From contig CAZEFM010000003.1 in the NCBI GenBank assembly GCA_964511575.1, positions 29,173-93,172 on the forward strand: a stretch of 64,000 nucleotides of DNA, in the 5' to 3' direction. The stretch is from CALKHT01 sp964511575. Its GTDB lineage: Bacteria; Planctomycetota; Phycisphaerae; Phycisphaerales; Phycisphaeraceae. The notes under the pieces were generated by a model. That model was given only the letters and a program-made list of their open reading frames with translations, was not told the DNA's origin and searched no databases. Below are positions 24,910 to 33,617 of the stretch, one piece after another. The translations under genes were made by a program, and so were the position numbers. Every line of letters begins with the position of its first letter. Position 1 is the first letter of the stretch.

Positions 24910-26343
24910 ATGTCATGGATTCTGCTCTACAACCTGCTGGAGTGGTGCATCCGCATCGTCATGCTGCCGGTCATTCTGCGCCGTCGCTTCGACTCGCCCA
25001 CCGCGCTCGCATGGCTGATGATCATCTTCTTCCTGCCCGTGCTTGGGCTGCTGCTGTATGCGCTGATCGGCACCAATCGGCTGGGACGCAAACGCGTGCG
25101 TCTGCACAACCGCGTCATCGCCCTCATGCGAACGCCCGAACGACTGGCGGAACTCAAGGCCCGCGCCCGCAAACCCCACGTCGCCGAGGAAGTCACGGCA
25201 CTCGTCCATCAGGCCGAACGCATCGGCGGCATGCCCGTCGCAGGCGGCAACGAAGTTGAACTGCTCGGCGACAGCGATCAGGTCATCGAACGCATCATCC
25301 GCGACATCGACGCCGCCAAGCATCACGTCCACATGCTCTTTTACATCTACGAGGACGACGACACCGGCCGCCGTGTCGCCGAAGCGCTCGCCCGTGCCGT
25401 CAAACGAGGCGTTCAATGCCGCGTCTTGGCCGACGGCGCGGGCTCGCGCACCATGTTCTACGCCAACGGACTGGCGGCATGGATGAACGAACAAGGCATC
25501 CAAACGCTGCCCGCGCTGCCCGTACGACTGCTGCGACGCAAGCTCGCAAGACTCGACCTGCGCAACCACCGCAAAATCGTCGTGATCGACGGCACCATCG
25601 GATACACCGGAAGCCAGAACATCACCAACGCCGACTACGGCCGACATCACGTGGAACGGTGGATCGACCTGACCGGACGTTTCCGCGGCCCTATCGTCTC
25701 GCAGTTGCAGATGGTCTTCATGGAAGACTGGATGTTCGAGACCGATGAGTACCTGGAGGGCCCCGACATCCTGCCCGCCATTGCACCGGTCGGCGAGGTG
25801 TCCGCCCAGACGGTTGCCACCGGTCCGGGACATGAATCCGAAGCGCTGCTGCGCGTCCTGCTTGCCGCCATCAGCATGGCCAAGCGAAAGGTCATCATCA
25901 CCACCCCCTATCTCGTCCCGGATGAGCCGACGCTGCTCGCGCTGTTTCTCGCGGCGGATCGCGGCGTGGAGGTCAGCCTCGTCGTCCCCGCCAGGAGCGA
26001 TCACCCGCTCGTCGATGCCGCCGGACGCTCGCTCTTTGAACGCCTGCTTGAAGCGGGCGTCAACATCTACCTCCATCGTCACGGCACGCTCCATTCCAAA
26101 ACCATGACCGTCGACGATTCCTTCGCCGTCCTCGGGTCGAGCAACATGGATGTGCGCAGCTTCTACCTCAATTTTGAGATCAACGTCCTGCTCTACGGCT
26201 CGCAGGTCACCCACGAGCTGCGCTTCGCCCAGATGGGCTACCTCAACGACGCGGACAAGATCACCCTGGACGAATGGCTCAAGCGGCCGATCGCCCACCG
26301 CTACATCGACGCCGCCGCGTCCCTGCTCTCCCCCCTGCTCTGA
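24910..26343 (+). CDS. cls: Cardiolipin synthase (phospholipase D family)
   Basis: A 477-residue membrane enzyme that condenses two phosphatidylglycerols to cardiolipin and glycerol. Two N-terminal membrane helices (LLYNLLEWCIRIVMLPVIL, LAWLMIIFFLPVLGLLLYAL) form the PLDc_N domain. Both HKD motifs are intact: NHRKIVVIDGTIGYTGSQN and HSKTMTVDDSFAVLGSSNMD. The C-terminus has MDVRSFYLNFEINVL, typical of bacterial Cls. It follows holB by 88 nt, in the same direction. Confidence 0.95.
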   Translation: MSWILLYNLLEWCIRIVMLPVILRRRFDSPTALAWLMIIFFLPVLGLLLYALIGTNRLGRKRVRLHNRVIALMRTPERLAELKARARKPHVAEEVTALVHQAERIGGMPVAGGNEVELLGDSDQVIERIIRDIDAAKHHVHMLFYIYEDDDTGRRVAEALARAVKRGVQCRVLADGAGSRTMFYANGLAAWMNEQGIQTLPALPVRLLRRKLARLDLRNHRKIVVIDGTIGYTGSQNITNADYGRHHVERWIDLTGRFRGPIVSQLQMVFMEDWMFETDEYLEGPDILPAIAPVGEVSAQTVATGPGHESEALLRVLLAAISMAKRKVIITTPYLVPDEPTLLALFLAADRGVEVSLVVPARSDHPLVDAAGRSLFERLLEAGVNIYLHRHGTLHSKTMTVDDSFAVLGSSNMDVRSFYLNFEINVLLYGSQVTHELRFAQMGYLNDADKITLDEWLKRPIAHRYIDAAASLLSPLL

Positions 26344-26444
26344 CGCTCACCCCGCCTGCCGGACGGGGGCACCCAAAACGGCTACAAACGCCCTTCCCGA
26401 GCCTTTTTCGACCTGATTTCCCCCGCGGAACGTGTCGATAATGC

Positions 26445-26472
26445 TTGTGATACGCCCCTGCCGCGGTACAAT
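26445..26472 (+). promoter_or_regulatory. Promoter before the CAP-domain gene
   Basis: TTGTGA (26445-26450), a 16-bp spacer and TACAAT (26467-26472), 51 nt before the start codon. It matches the bacterial housekeeping consensus at four and five of six positions and is the best -35/-10 pair in the window. Confidence 0.55.
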
Positions 26473-26523
26473 GAAACCTACTGCTACGACGAACCCCCAC
26501 CCTTTGTGCTCCGGGTCAGACCC

Positions 26524-27660
26524 ATGAAGATCACCCGTGCGATTGGTCTGCTGGTCGTGCTCGCAATGTGTGCGGCGACGATGTTCTCCACCGCGCTGCA
26601 GGCGAACGATCGGCCCTCCCTGGAGCAACGCCGCGCCGAAGCCATGATGCGCGACGCCCGCTATGCGGCCCTCCGCCGCGACGCGCACAGCGCCAACTTC
26701 GTCCGCGCCATGGCCGCCATCGAAAAGCTGCAGGAGCACGGCGAGGAAACCCGCCACATCGTGCAGGGCGCCGTCAAGGAATGGCTCAACCGTGATCAAC
26801 GTGCCATCAAGGCTCATCTGACGGCACTCGGCCGAGCCACCAACCTGCGCCAGCACGAAGAAGCCTTCGTCGAACTGCAAACCAAAGCCCGCGACAACAT
26901 CGCTGTGCTCGAAAAAGGCGAACCCGTCCAGTTGGCGCGAAAGTATTACACCGAACTGGAACAGGCTTACATCCCGTTAACGGCGCATTACGGCGCGCTC
27001 GATGGCCTGCTCGCAGCGATGGAACGTCAACCGAAACTACTGGCAATTTACGACCCCACCAACGATCGTCAGCCCACCGCCGCCGGCAGCGATCCCGCAT
27101 CGATACGCGAACAGGTCGAAACCGCCATCGGCATGACCATCGAAGACGCCATGTCCATGCGAGACGGCGGTCAGCCACGCATCGGCAGCGATCCGTCCCA
27201 GCGGCTGCTGTGGCTCTACATGCAAAGCCGTCGCATTGAAGCCTACAACGAATCCGTCGCCGACATGTTCAAGCCTGCTGAACTCGAAAACGCGCGACTC
27301 GTCAACCGCTATCGCGAACACATCGGGCTGCTGCCGCTGGAATTCGATGCCCGCCTCACCCAGGCCGCCCGCGCCCACAGCAAGGAAATGGCCGAGATGG
27401 GCTACTTCTCCCACGAATCGCCCGTGGAAGAAAACCGCACCTTCGGCATGCGCTGCGAAAAAGCGGGCTACCGCGGCGCCAGTGGCGAGAACATCGCGGC
27501 CGGCACCAGCTCCGGCACGCGCGCTTTCTGGATGTGGTTCGACAGCCCCGGCCACCACAAAAACATGGCGGGCGGACACAACGCCATCGGCGTCGGACTC
27601 CACCAGTCCCACATGACCCAGAACTTCGGCGCCGGCGAACGGCTCATGAACGCGAAGTAA
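26524..27660 (+). CDS. Secreted CAP (SCP-like) domain protein with long helical N-terminal region
   Basis: A 378-residue exported protein with signal peptide (AIGLLVVLAMCAATMFSTALQA). Residues about 30-240 are charged and helical with no recognised domain. The C-terminal 130 residues are a CAP/SCP domain of the YkwD type: LVNRYREHIGLLPLEFDARL, AARAHSKEMAEMGYFSHESP, GASGENIAAG, FWMWFDSPGHHKNMAG, NAIGVGL. The CAP cavity histidines appear present (YFSHES, SPGHHKNM). Function of bacterial CAP proteins is not settled. It converges on the downstream minus-strand gene with a 49-nt gap. Confidence 0.88.
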   Translation: MKITRAIGLLVVLAMCAATMFSTALQANDRPSLEQRRAEAMMRDARYAALRRDAHSANFVRAMAAIEKLQEHGEETRHIVQGAVKEWLNRDQRAIKAHLTALGRATNLRQHEEAFVELQTKARDNIAVLEKGEPVQLARKYYTELEQAYIPLTAHYGALDGLLAAMERQPKLLAIYDPTNDRQPTAAGSDPASIREQVETAIGMTIEDAMSMRDGGQPRIGSDPSQRLLWLYMQSRRIEAYNESVADMFKPAELENARLVNRYREHIGLLPLEFDARLTQAARAHSKEMAEMGYFSHESPVEENRTFGMRCEKAGYRGASGENIAAGTSSGTRAFWMWFDSPGHHKNMAGGHNAIGVGLHQSHMTQNFGAGERLMNAK

Positions 27661-27709
27661 TCGCACCGACTGCGTTCACCGCCAGCAACACCCCACCAAC
27701 ACCTGCCAC

Positions 27710-28597
27710 TCACTTCGACCAGCGCAGCACCGCTGTCACCGGGTAATGATCCGAGGGATACTTCCCCGCCACGTTGCTGTGATCGATCGTCGCATCAAGG
27801 CAGGTGAACGCGTCATCGTGCAGGATCCAATCGATACGGCTGCCGCGTGTGCCGCCCCGGAAGCCGTGAAAGCTCACCTCATCCGCGCTGCGCTGCGGGT
27901 GTACCGCGCGGAAACCGTCCGTCAGAGGCCGACTTCCCGCGGACTCCCCCGCCACCATGATGCGGTAAGGCTCGCCGTCCTCATTCGTGTTGAAGTCGCC
28001 CGTCACAATCACCGGCAGATCGCCGTGCGCATCGATGAAGCGCCGCATCTGAACCGCCGACTGCTTCCGCGCCTCGGGGCCGCGATGATCCCAGTGCGTG
28101 TTGATCACCAGCACCTGCCGGTCCGCCTGCACGTCGCGCAGCACCAGCCACGAAAACATGCGCGTCATCGAGCTGTCCCAGCTCACGCTGCCCGGCGTGT
28201 CCGGCTGCTCGCTCAGCCACTGATGCCCCGCATCCACCACCTCGAAGCGATCCGCTCGATAGAAGATGGCTGCGTACTCGCCGCGCTCCACGCCGTCCTC
28301 GCGCCCCACGCCGTGGAACCCGTACTCCGGCAGGTGCTCCTGAAGAAATCGCGCCTGAAAATTCAGTACTTCCTGCGTGCCCAGCACATCAGGGTTGTAC
28401 GCACGAATCGTCTCAACGAGATGCTCGCGCCGCCCCCGCCAGGAGTTTTCCCCGTCCCGCGCCAGACCGTAGCGAATGTTGAACGACATCACCCGCACAT
28501 CATCCGTCTGCACCACCGCAGCAGGCGTACCCGGCGGACGCCAGATGCACCCCCCCACAAACACCACCAGCAACAGCATCACACCCAAACGACCCAT
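27710..28597 (-). CDS. Lipoprotein of the endonuclease/exonuclease/phosphatase (EEP) superfamily
   Basis: A 295-residue protein with a lipoprotein signal (MLLLVVFVGGC, lipidated Cys17). The EEP fold follows: VRVMSFNIRYGLARDGENSW, DVLGTQEVLNFQ (catalytic Glu), VINTHWDHRG, PVIVTGDFNTNEDGEPY, SRIDWILHDD and the final SDHYPVTAVL histidine-aspartate. All metal and catalytic motifs are visible, so it should be an active phosphodiesterase. In this branch substrates range from nucleic acids to phosphoinositides and sphingomyelin, and cannot be told here. ATG 28597 has GGGAGG as ribosome-binding site. It lies 81 nt downstream of the PfpI gene, same strand. Confidence 0.88.
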   Translation of the reverse strand: MGRLGVMLLLVVFVGGCIWRPPGTPAAVVQTDDVRVMSFNIRYGLARDGENSWRGRREHLVETIRAYNPDVLGTQEVLNFQARFLQEHLPEYGFHGVGREDGVERGEYAAIFYRADRFEVVDAGHQWLSEQPDTPGSVSWDSSMTRMFSWLVLRDVQADRQVLVINTHWDHRGPEARKQSAVQMRRFIDAHGDLPVIVTGDFNTNEDGEPYRIMVAGESAGSRPLTDGFRAVHPQRSADEVSFHGFRGGTRGSRIDWILHDDAFTCLDATIDHSNVAGKYPSDHYPVTAVLRWSK

Positions 28598-28678
28598 GCA
28601 GAATCCTCCCGAGAAAAATGCCCCACGCCCATCAGCTCAACACGCAGCTTGCCTCGTCCGGCCTTCCATGCTCACGGC

Positions 28679-29203
28679 TCACTTCCCCGCCAGCACCTCG
28701 ATCACCGCACGCATGAACTGCGGCAGGTCGTCCGGCCGACGACTCGTCACGTGATGACGATCCACCACCACCGGCGCATCCTCCCACAGCGCACCCGCGT
28801 TGCGCAGATCATCCTTCAACGCGGGGGTGCTTGTATATCGCACACCCTTGACCACCTGGGCCGAGATATCGATCCACGGCCCGTGACAGATGGACGCGAT
28901 CAACTTCCCCGCCTCATCAAACTGCTTCACCAGTTCCAGCACCTTCGGGTCACGACGAAGCTTGTCCGGCATCCACCCGCCCGGAATCACCACCCCCGCG
29001 AAATCCGCCGCCTCCATCAGGTCAATCGCCACATCCGACTTGCACGGATACCCGTGCTTGCCCTTGTACACCCTGCCGCTTTCCTGCCCCGCGATCGTCA
29101 CCCCCGCCCCCGCCTCCAGCAACCGATACCGCGGATACTGAAGCTCCATGTCTTCATAATCATCGCCAACAAAAATCAGCACATGCTTGCCATCAAGTGT
29201 CAT
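28679..29203 (-). CDS. DJ-1/PfpI family protein
   Basis: A 174-residue class I glutamine-amidotransferase-like protein. HVLIFVGDDYEDMELQYPRY carries the conserved acidic elbow residue, FAGVVIPGGWMPDKLR the GG motif, and IASICHGPW the nucleophilic Cys106-His107. Family members act as deglycases, proteases or chaperones, so the activity is unresolved. Length is standard for the bacterial PfpI/YhbO type. A strong GAGGAG ribosome-binding site precedes ATG 29203. It is divergent from xylB. Confidence 0.9.
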   Translation of the reverse strand: MTLDGKHVLIFVGDDYEDMELQYPRYRLLEAGAGVTIAGQESGRVYKGKHGYPCKSDVAIDLMEAADFAGVVIPGGWMPDKLRRDPKVLELVKQFDEAGKLIASICHGPWIDISAQVVKGVRYTSTPALKDDLRNAGALWEDAPVVVDRHHVTSRRPDDLPQFMRAVIEVLAGK

Positions 29204-29240
29204 CGCCTACTCCTCAGAAAAGAAAAGAACCCACACCCCA

Positions 29241-29275
29241 TCCCTCCGTGCCTCCTTGCCTTCGTCCCTCCGTCC
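29241..29275. repeat. CCTCCGTGCCTCC phrase repeat in the pfpI/xylB divergent region
   Basis: Tandem-like words CCTCCGTGCCTCCTTGCC followed by TTCGTCCCTCCGTCCC. They are related to 7680-7710 and, inverted, 17877-17896. Confidence 0.5.
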
Positions 29276-29320
29276 CATCACACCCCCCATCATACCGTTT
29301 CCCCTTCCAATCCCCGCCGT

Positions 29321-29326
29321 TAAACT
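29321..29326 (+). promoter_or_regulatory. -10-like box TAAACT upstream of xylB
   Basis: CCGTTAAACTATCC lies 29 nt before ATG 29356. Here a leader with ACGGAG (29341-29346) as ribosome-binding site is present, unlike the leaderless examples. Confidence 0.4.
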
Positions 29327-29355
29327 ATCCCTTCCGCAGCACGGAGTACCTTCGC

Positions 29356-30885
29356 ATGTCCTATCTGCTCGGCATCGACATCGGCACCAGCGGCACCAAA
29401 ACACTTCTCTGCGATTACGACGGCAACGTCCTCGCCACCGCCACCGCGCCACACGACATCGACTCGCCCCACCCCGGCTGGTCCGAGCAGAACCCCCTGC
29501 AATGGTGGAGCGCCACCTGCACCGCCACCAAAGCCGTCCTCCGCAACGCCAAAATCAGGCCCGCGCAGATCACCGCCATCGGACTCTCAGGCCAGATGCA
29601 CGGCTCCGTCTTCCTCGGCGACGGCCCTGAGCCTCTGCGACCCGCACTCCTCTGGAACGATCAACGCACCACCGCTCAATGTGCCGAGATCGAATCCATT
29701 GCGGGCGGCCGAAAAAAACTCATCAGCATGGTCGGCAACCCCGCCCTCACCGGTTTCACCGCGCCCAAAATCCTCTGGGTGCGCCAGAACGAACCACGTA
29801 TCTATGACAAAACCAAACACATCCTCCTGCCCAAGGATTACATCCGCTACTGCATGACCGGCGAATACGCCACGGAAGTCGGCGACGCATCCGGAACGCT
29901 CCTGCTCGATGTCAAAAAACGCGCGTGGAACAAAAAGCTCATCAGCATGCTCGACATCGATGCCGCGCTGCTTCCCGACTGCCACGAATCCCACATCGTC
30001 ACCGGCACGCTCACCTCCATCGCCGCGCGGGAGATGGGGCTCGTCGAAGGCATCCCCGTCGTCGGTGGCAGCGGCGATCAACCCGCCGGGGCGGTGGGCA
30101 ACGGCATCGTCACCGCAGGCGTTGTCAGCGCCACGCTCGGCACCAGCGGCGTCGTCTTCGCCCATGCCGATGAACCCACCTACGACCCGCAGGGACGCGT
30201 CCACACCATGTGCCACGCCGTCGAAGGCAAGTGGTGCGTCTTCGGCTGCATGCTCTCGGCGGGCGGATCGTTCCAATGGTTTCGCAACCATCTGGGCGAT
30301 GCCTTCATCACCGCCGCGAAGAAACGCAAGGTTGATCCCTACGAGCTGCTCATCGAGGAAGCCCAGCATGCCTCCCCCGGATGCGAAGGACTCTACTTCC
30401 TGCCCTACCTCACCGGCGAACGGTGCCCCTACCCCGACCCACACGCACGCGGCGGATGGATCGGACTCACCGCACGACACAACCGCGCCAGCCTCATCCG
30501 AAGCCTCATCGAAGGCGTCACCTTCGGCATGAATGATGCCCTCGCCATCATGCGCGAGATGAACATCCCCGTGAAAAACATCCGACTGTCAGGCGGTGGC
30601 GCGCGAAGCGCCTTCTGGCGACAACTCCAGGCCGACATCTACAACACCCCCGTCGCATGTATCAACGCGCAGGAGGGACCGGCTTACGGCGTCGCCATCC
30701 TCGCAGGCGTCGGAACAGGCATCTGGAAGAACGTCCCACAGGCGTGCAAAGCCGTCATCCACGAAACCGAAAAACGCAAGCCCAACCGCAAAATCGCCAA
30801 CCTTTACAGCCAATACCATCAGCAATACCAGCGTCTCTACACCGCACTCGCCCCCGAGTTCCATCGCATCGCCGAAATGTCCTGA
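29356..30885 (+). CDS. xylB: Xylulokinase
   Basis: A 509-residue FGGY-family kinase that phosphorylates D-xylulose to xylulose 5-phosphate. LLGIDIGTSGTKTLLCD is the first ATP-binding motif. HPGWSEQNPLQWW, AIGLSGQMHGSVFLG and PALLWNDQRTTAQCAEI are xylulokinase-type substrate motifs (including the catalytic Asp in WNDQR). VVGGSGDQPAGAVGNG and IRLSGGGARSAFWRQLQAD form the second half. GPAYGVAILAGVGTGIW closes the C-terminal signature. Length and motifs favour XylB over glycerol or gluconate kinases. No xylose isomerase gene is adjacent. Confidence 0.93.
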   Translation: MSYLLGIDIGTSGTKTLLCDYDGNVLATATAPHDIDSPHPGWSEQNPLQWWSATCTATKAVLRNAKIRPAQITAIGLSGQMHGSVFLGDGPEPLRPALLWNDQRTTAQCAEIESIAGGRKKLISMVGNPALTGFTAPKILWVRQNEPRIYDKTKHILLPKDYIRYCMTGEYATEVGDASGTLLLDVKKRAWNKKLISMLDIDAALLPDCHESHIVTGTLTSIAAREMGLVEGIPVVGGSGDQPAGAVGNGIVTAGVVSATLGTSGVVFAHADEPTYDPQGRVHTMCHAVEGKWCVFGCMLSAGGSFQWFRNHLGDAFITAAKKRKVDPYELLIEEAQHASPGCEGLYFLPYLTGERCPYPDPHARGGWIGLTARHNRASLIRSLIEGVTFGMNDALAIMREMNIPVKNIRLSGGGARSAFWRQLQADIYNTPVACINAQEGPAYGVAILAGVGTGIWKNVPQACKAVIHETEKRKPNRKIANLYSQYHQQYQRLYTALAPEFHRIAEMS

Positions 30886-30918
30886 ACAATCCAACAGCAT
30901 GACGATGTCGCCATGCGG

Positions 30919-30924
30919 TAAACT
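30919..30924 (+). promoter_or_regulatory. -10-like box TAAACT 6 nt before corA (leaderless start)
   Basis: GCGGTAAACTGACTTC is immediately followed by ATG 30931, with no ribosome-binding site. Transcription should begin at the ATG itself. Confidence 0.45.
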
Positions 30925-30930
30925 GACTTC

Positions 30931-32115
30931 ATGACCGATTCACCCGACGTCAATCCGCCGAGCACCGATCCCAACGTCCCGGCACAGGAGAACGCGGGCG
31001 GTGAAGTCAGCCGCAAACGTCGCACCGGATTGCGTCGTCCGAAACTCAAAAAGTCCAAGCCCGGCACGCCCGCCGGCATCGAGCTGCACGAGCTCGACCA
31101 CATGGCCGCCGTCGCCCGCTCCGTCCGCCTCACCTGCATCGACTACGCCCCCGGGCAGATTCAGGCCAACCATATCACCGACCTCGATGCCTTCATTCAA
31201 ACCCATCGCCCCGCGTGGACAACCGTGCGATGGATCCACGTCACCGGCCTCACCGACACGCAAACCATCAAAGCACTCGCACAAAAGTATGAACTGCACC
31301 CATTGGCGGTCGAAGACATGTTCCACGTCCCGCAACGTCCCAAGGTGGAATCCTACGAAGGACAAAGCGAACACCGCGCACGCATCTTCGTCATCGCACG
31401 CATGATTCAACTCGTCAATCAACACCTGCGATCGCAGCAGATCAGCCTCTTTCTCGGACGCGACACCGTCCTCACCTTTCAGGAAGGCGATGACGACATA
31501 TGGAAACCCGTGCGCCACCGCCTGCATACCGAAGGCACGCGTCTGCGAAACGCCGACGCCAGCTTCCTCTTCTACACCCTCATCGACGCCATCGTCGACC
31601 ACTGTTTCCCCGTGCTCGAATACTACGGCGATCAGCTCGATACGCTCGAAGCAAGCGTGCTCTCCACCCCCGAACCGCTGCAACTCGAACACATCCACGC
31701 CATGCGACGCGAACTGCTGCTGCTCCGCCGCGAGATCTGGCCGATGCGTGAAGTCGTCAACTTCCTGCAGCGCGACGCCAACGAACATCTCAGCCATCTC
31801 ACCCGCACCTACATGCGCGACGTCTACGATCACACGATCCAGATCCTCGACATCGTTGAAACCTACCGCGAAATGGCGACCGGCATCGCCGAAACCTATC
31901 TCTCCAGCGTCAACAACCGGCTCAACGAAGTGATGAAGGTGCTCGCCGTCTTCGCTTCCATCTTCATCCCCCTCAACTTCCTCGCCAGTGTGTTCGGCAT
32001 GAACTTCACCTCCATGCCCCTGCACCACCCCTGGCTCTTTCCCGCGTTCTGGATCGTTTGCGGCGCAATCGCCCTGGCGATGCTTCTGTGGTTCCGCGCC
32101 CGTAAATGGCTGTGA
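30931..32115 (+). CDS. corA: CorA-family magnesium/cobalt transporter
   Basis: A 394-residue divalent-cation channel. A basic N-terminus (RKRRTGLRRPKLKKSK) precedes the cytoplasmic funnel domain (IHVTGLTDTQTIKALAQKYELHPLAVEDM). Long helices follow (QLDTLEASVLSTPEPLQLEHIHAMRRELLLLRRE is a willow-helix region, seen in pieces), then two membrane helices. LASVFGMNF carries the GMN signature at the end of the first, and the second is WIVCGAIALAMLLWF. The product is a pentameric inner-membrane channel that imports Mg2+ down its gradient. Confidence 0.93.
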   Translation: MTDSPDVNPPSTDPNVPAQENAGGEVSRKRRTGLRRPKLKKSKPGTPAGIELHELDHMAAVARSVRLTCIDYAPGQIQANHITDLDAFIQTHRPAWTTVRWIHVTGLTDTQTIKALAQKYELHPLAVEDMFHVPQRPKVESYEGQSEHRARIFVIARMIQLVNQHLRSQQISLFLGRDTVLTFQEGDDDIWKPVRHRLHTEGTRLRNADASFLFYTLIDAIVDHCFPVLEYYGDQLDTLEASVLSTPEPLQLEHIHAMRRELLLLRREIWPMREVVNFLQRDANEHLSHLTRTYMRDVYDHTIQILDIVETYREMATGIAETYLSSVNNRLNEVMKVLAVFASIFIPLNFLASVFGMNFTSMPLHHPWLFPAFWIVCGAIALAMLLWFRARKWL

Positions 32116-32146
32116 AGGGTCGGATCCGGTATTTTTCGTCGCAAAC

Positions 32147-32174
32147 TTGCATAAAAGACCGCGCGTGTTATAGT
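32147..32174 (+). promoter_or_regulatory. Promoter-like pair before the short PEP-CTERM-like protein
   Basis: TTGCAT (32147-32152), 16-bp spacer, TATAGT (32169-32174), 67 nt before ATG 32242. The -10 box is good and the -35 box is weak (three of six). Confidence 0.4.
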
Positions 32175-32241
32175 TCCCCCTCCTCACCTCGAAGGGAGGG
32201 GTGGACTGTTATTCCCTATTAGTTGTATGAGGAGTAGTTTC

Positions 32242-32958
32242 ATGCGCGGTATTCTTGTCGGCGCTCTCCTGAGCGCCATGTTGTTCACATCGGTTACTTC
32301 CGCCAAAGCCGCCACCGTCACGCTGTCGCCCACATCGGACACACTCTTTGAACTGGACATGTTCGATGTTGGGGTTTCGTTGATTGACGAAACCGGTACG
32401 TCGCTCGATCTGGGGTGGACAGACTGGACCGTCTTCGCCGCAGCGATCAACTTCGACCTGTCGAGCCTTCCCACGGATGCCATCATCGATTCCGTTTCGG
32501 TGCACCTCGACGTCACGGCCGCATCGTTCGCATCCTGGAGCGATGGCGTCGCCGCCATTGCGTTGCCCAACGACGCCACCTTGTCACCCAGCGACATCAA
32601 CCCGGCAGATGTTTCCAGCAACGAATTCGGCTTCGGCAAACCGAGCGGCGCCGGTGCACTCCAGATCACGTTCGACTCCATCTATCCCGGCGGCAGGTCG
32701 ATCCAGGAAATCTTCGACAGCGGCGCAACCCACCTGACGGTGTTTCTGCTGCTGGATTTGTTCGGTGGCGATGACTCCCTCAGCGTTGTCAGCACCGAAG
32801 GTGCCGCCAACGGCGACGGCTTCGCGCCCTACCTCACGATCAACTACACCAGTGATTCGGCCGGCACCCCCGCCGTCGTCCCCGCACCCGCCTCCGCCGT
32901 TGCCGGCTGCGTCCTGATGGCCGCCATCGCCATCTTCCGCACCCGCAAACAACGCTGA
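32242..32958 (+). CDS. Exported beta-rich protein with PEP-CTERM-like (VPAP) sorting tail
   Basis: A 238-residue protein: signal peptide (GILVGALLSAMLFTSVTSAKA), a beta-rich body with AAINFDLSSLPTDAIIDSVSVHL-type segments, and a C-terminal sorting signal. The tail VVPAPASAVAGCVLMAAIAI then RTRKQR follows the PEP-CTERM plan (short Pro motif, membrane helix, basic cluster) with VPAP in place of VPEP. PEP-CTERM proteins are handled by exosortase and end up at the surface or in the extracellular matrix. I chose ATG 32242, which has GAGGAG 7 nt upstream; ATG 32227 is in frame. No exosortase gene is in the window. Confidence 0.78.
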   Translation: MRGILVGALLSAMLFTSVTSAKAATVTLSPTSDTLFELDMFDVGVSLIDETGTSLDLGWTDWTVFAAAINFDLSSLPTDAIIDSVSVHLDVTAASFASWSDGVAAIALPNDATLSPSDINPADVSSNEFGFGKPSGAGALQITFDSIYPGGRSIQEIFDSGATHLTVFLLLDLFGGDDSLSVVSTEGAANGDGFAPYLTINYTSDSAGTPAVVPAPASAVAGCVLMAAIAIFRTRKQR

Positions 32959-33023
32959 AGCAAAAACAACCACACAACCGAACCGCCTCCCGCCGAAACG
33001 CTCGCGTCGTCGCGAACCCATCG

Positions 33024-33569
33024 CTACCCGCGCGTCTCGACGCGGAGGCGGTCAACGGGTGGTGAACCATCCCTGAACCACAGCACGAACGCTGCGAGAA
33101 TGCCAACGGTGATACCTATCGCGGCAAAGAACAGCGGCATGGGTGGTCCCCACCCGCCGAAGATCATCCATATAAGGACACACAAAAACGCCCCCGCCAT
33201 CAGACCCACACCCATCCAGGCGGTAACGTGAAGGACGGGATCACGCACCTGGTGCTGAAAGGGCAGATACAACGCCGCCACAACGACACCGATCACCAGA
33301 AGAAGCAGCACGAAATCGAGCAACGTCCAGGACCATTTGTGCACACGCTCAATATTGAACGATGCAGGCATCGTCTCAGGAAGTTCATCAAATACCACTT
33401 GAAAATCTGAATATTCCGGAGGTGGTGGCGGATCCCAGACAGGTCGGCGATCAAGTGACACGATATACGTTCCTTCGCCCGTCACGAGATGACCGTCGAA
33501 ATGACCCTGTCTCAAAGCCCAAAAAACGGCAAGAACCACTGCACCAAAGAGAAGTATCCGCCAACCCAT
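33024..33569 (-). CDS. Small membrane protein, unknown function, last gene of the GbsR-MBOAT operon
   Basis: A 181-residue protein with about four membrane helices: ILLFGAVVLAVFWAL near the N-terminus, then LLDFVLLLLVIGVVVAALYL, MGVGLMAGAFLCVLIWMIF and LFFAAIGITVGILAAFVLW. The first loop is soluble and Pro-rich (PVWDPPPPPEYSDF). No family recognised. Starts at 33599, 33584 and 33569 are in frame; the last has GAGGG at proper spacing. It lies 48 nt downstream of the acyltransferase gene, same strand, so probably co-transcribed. Confidence 0.65.
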   Translation of the reverse strand: MGWRILLFGAVVLAVFWALRQGHFDGHLVTGEGTYIVSLDRRPVWDPPPPPEYSDFQVVFDELPETMPASFNIERVHKWSWTLLDFVLLLLVIGVVVAALYLPFQHQVRDPVLHVTAWMGVGLMAGAFLCVLIWMIFGGWGPPMPLFFAAIGITVGILAAFVLWFRDGSPPVDRLRVETRG

Positions 33570-33617
33570 GCAGAGCCCTCGCATGACCTCACCTCTCACC
33601 TAACAGACCATGTCACT

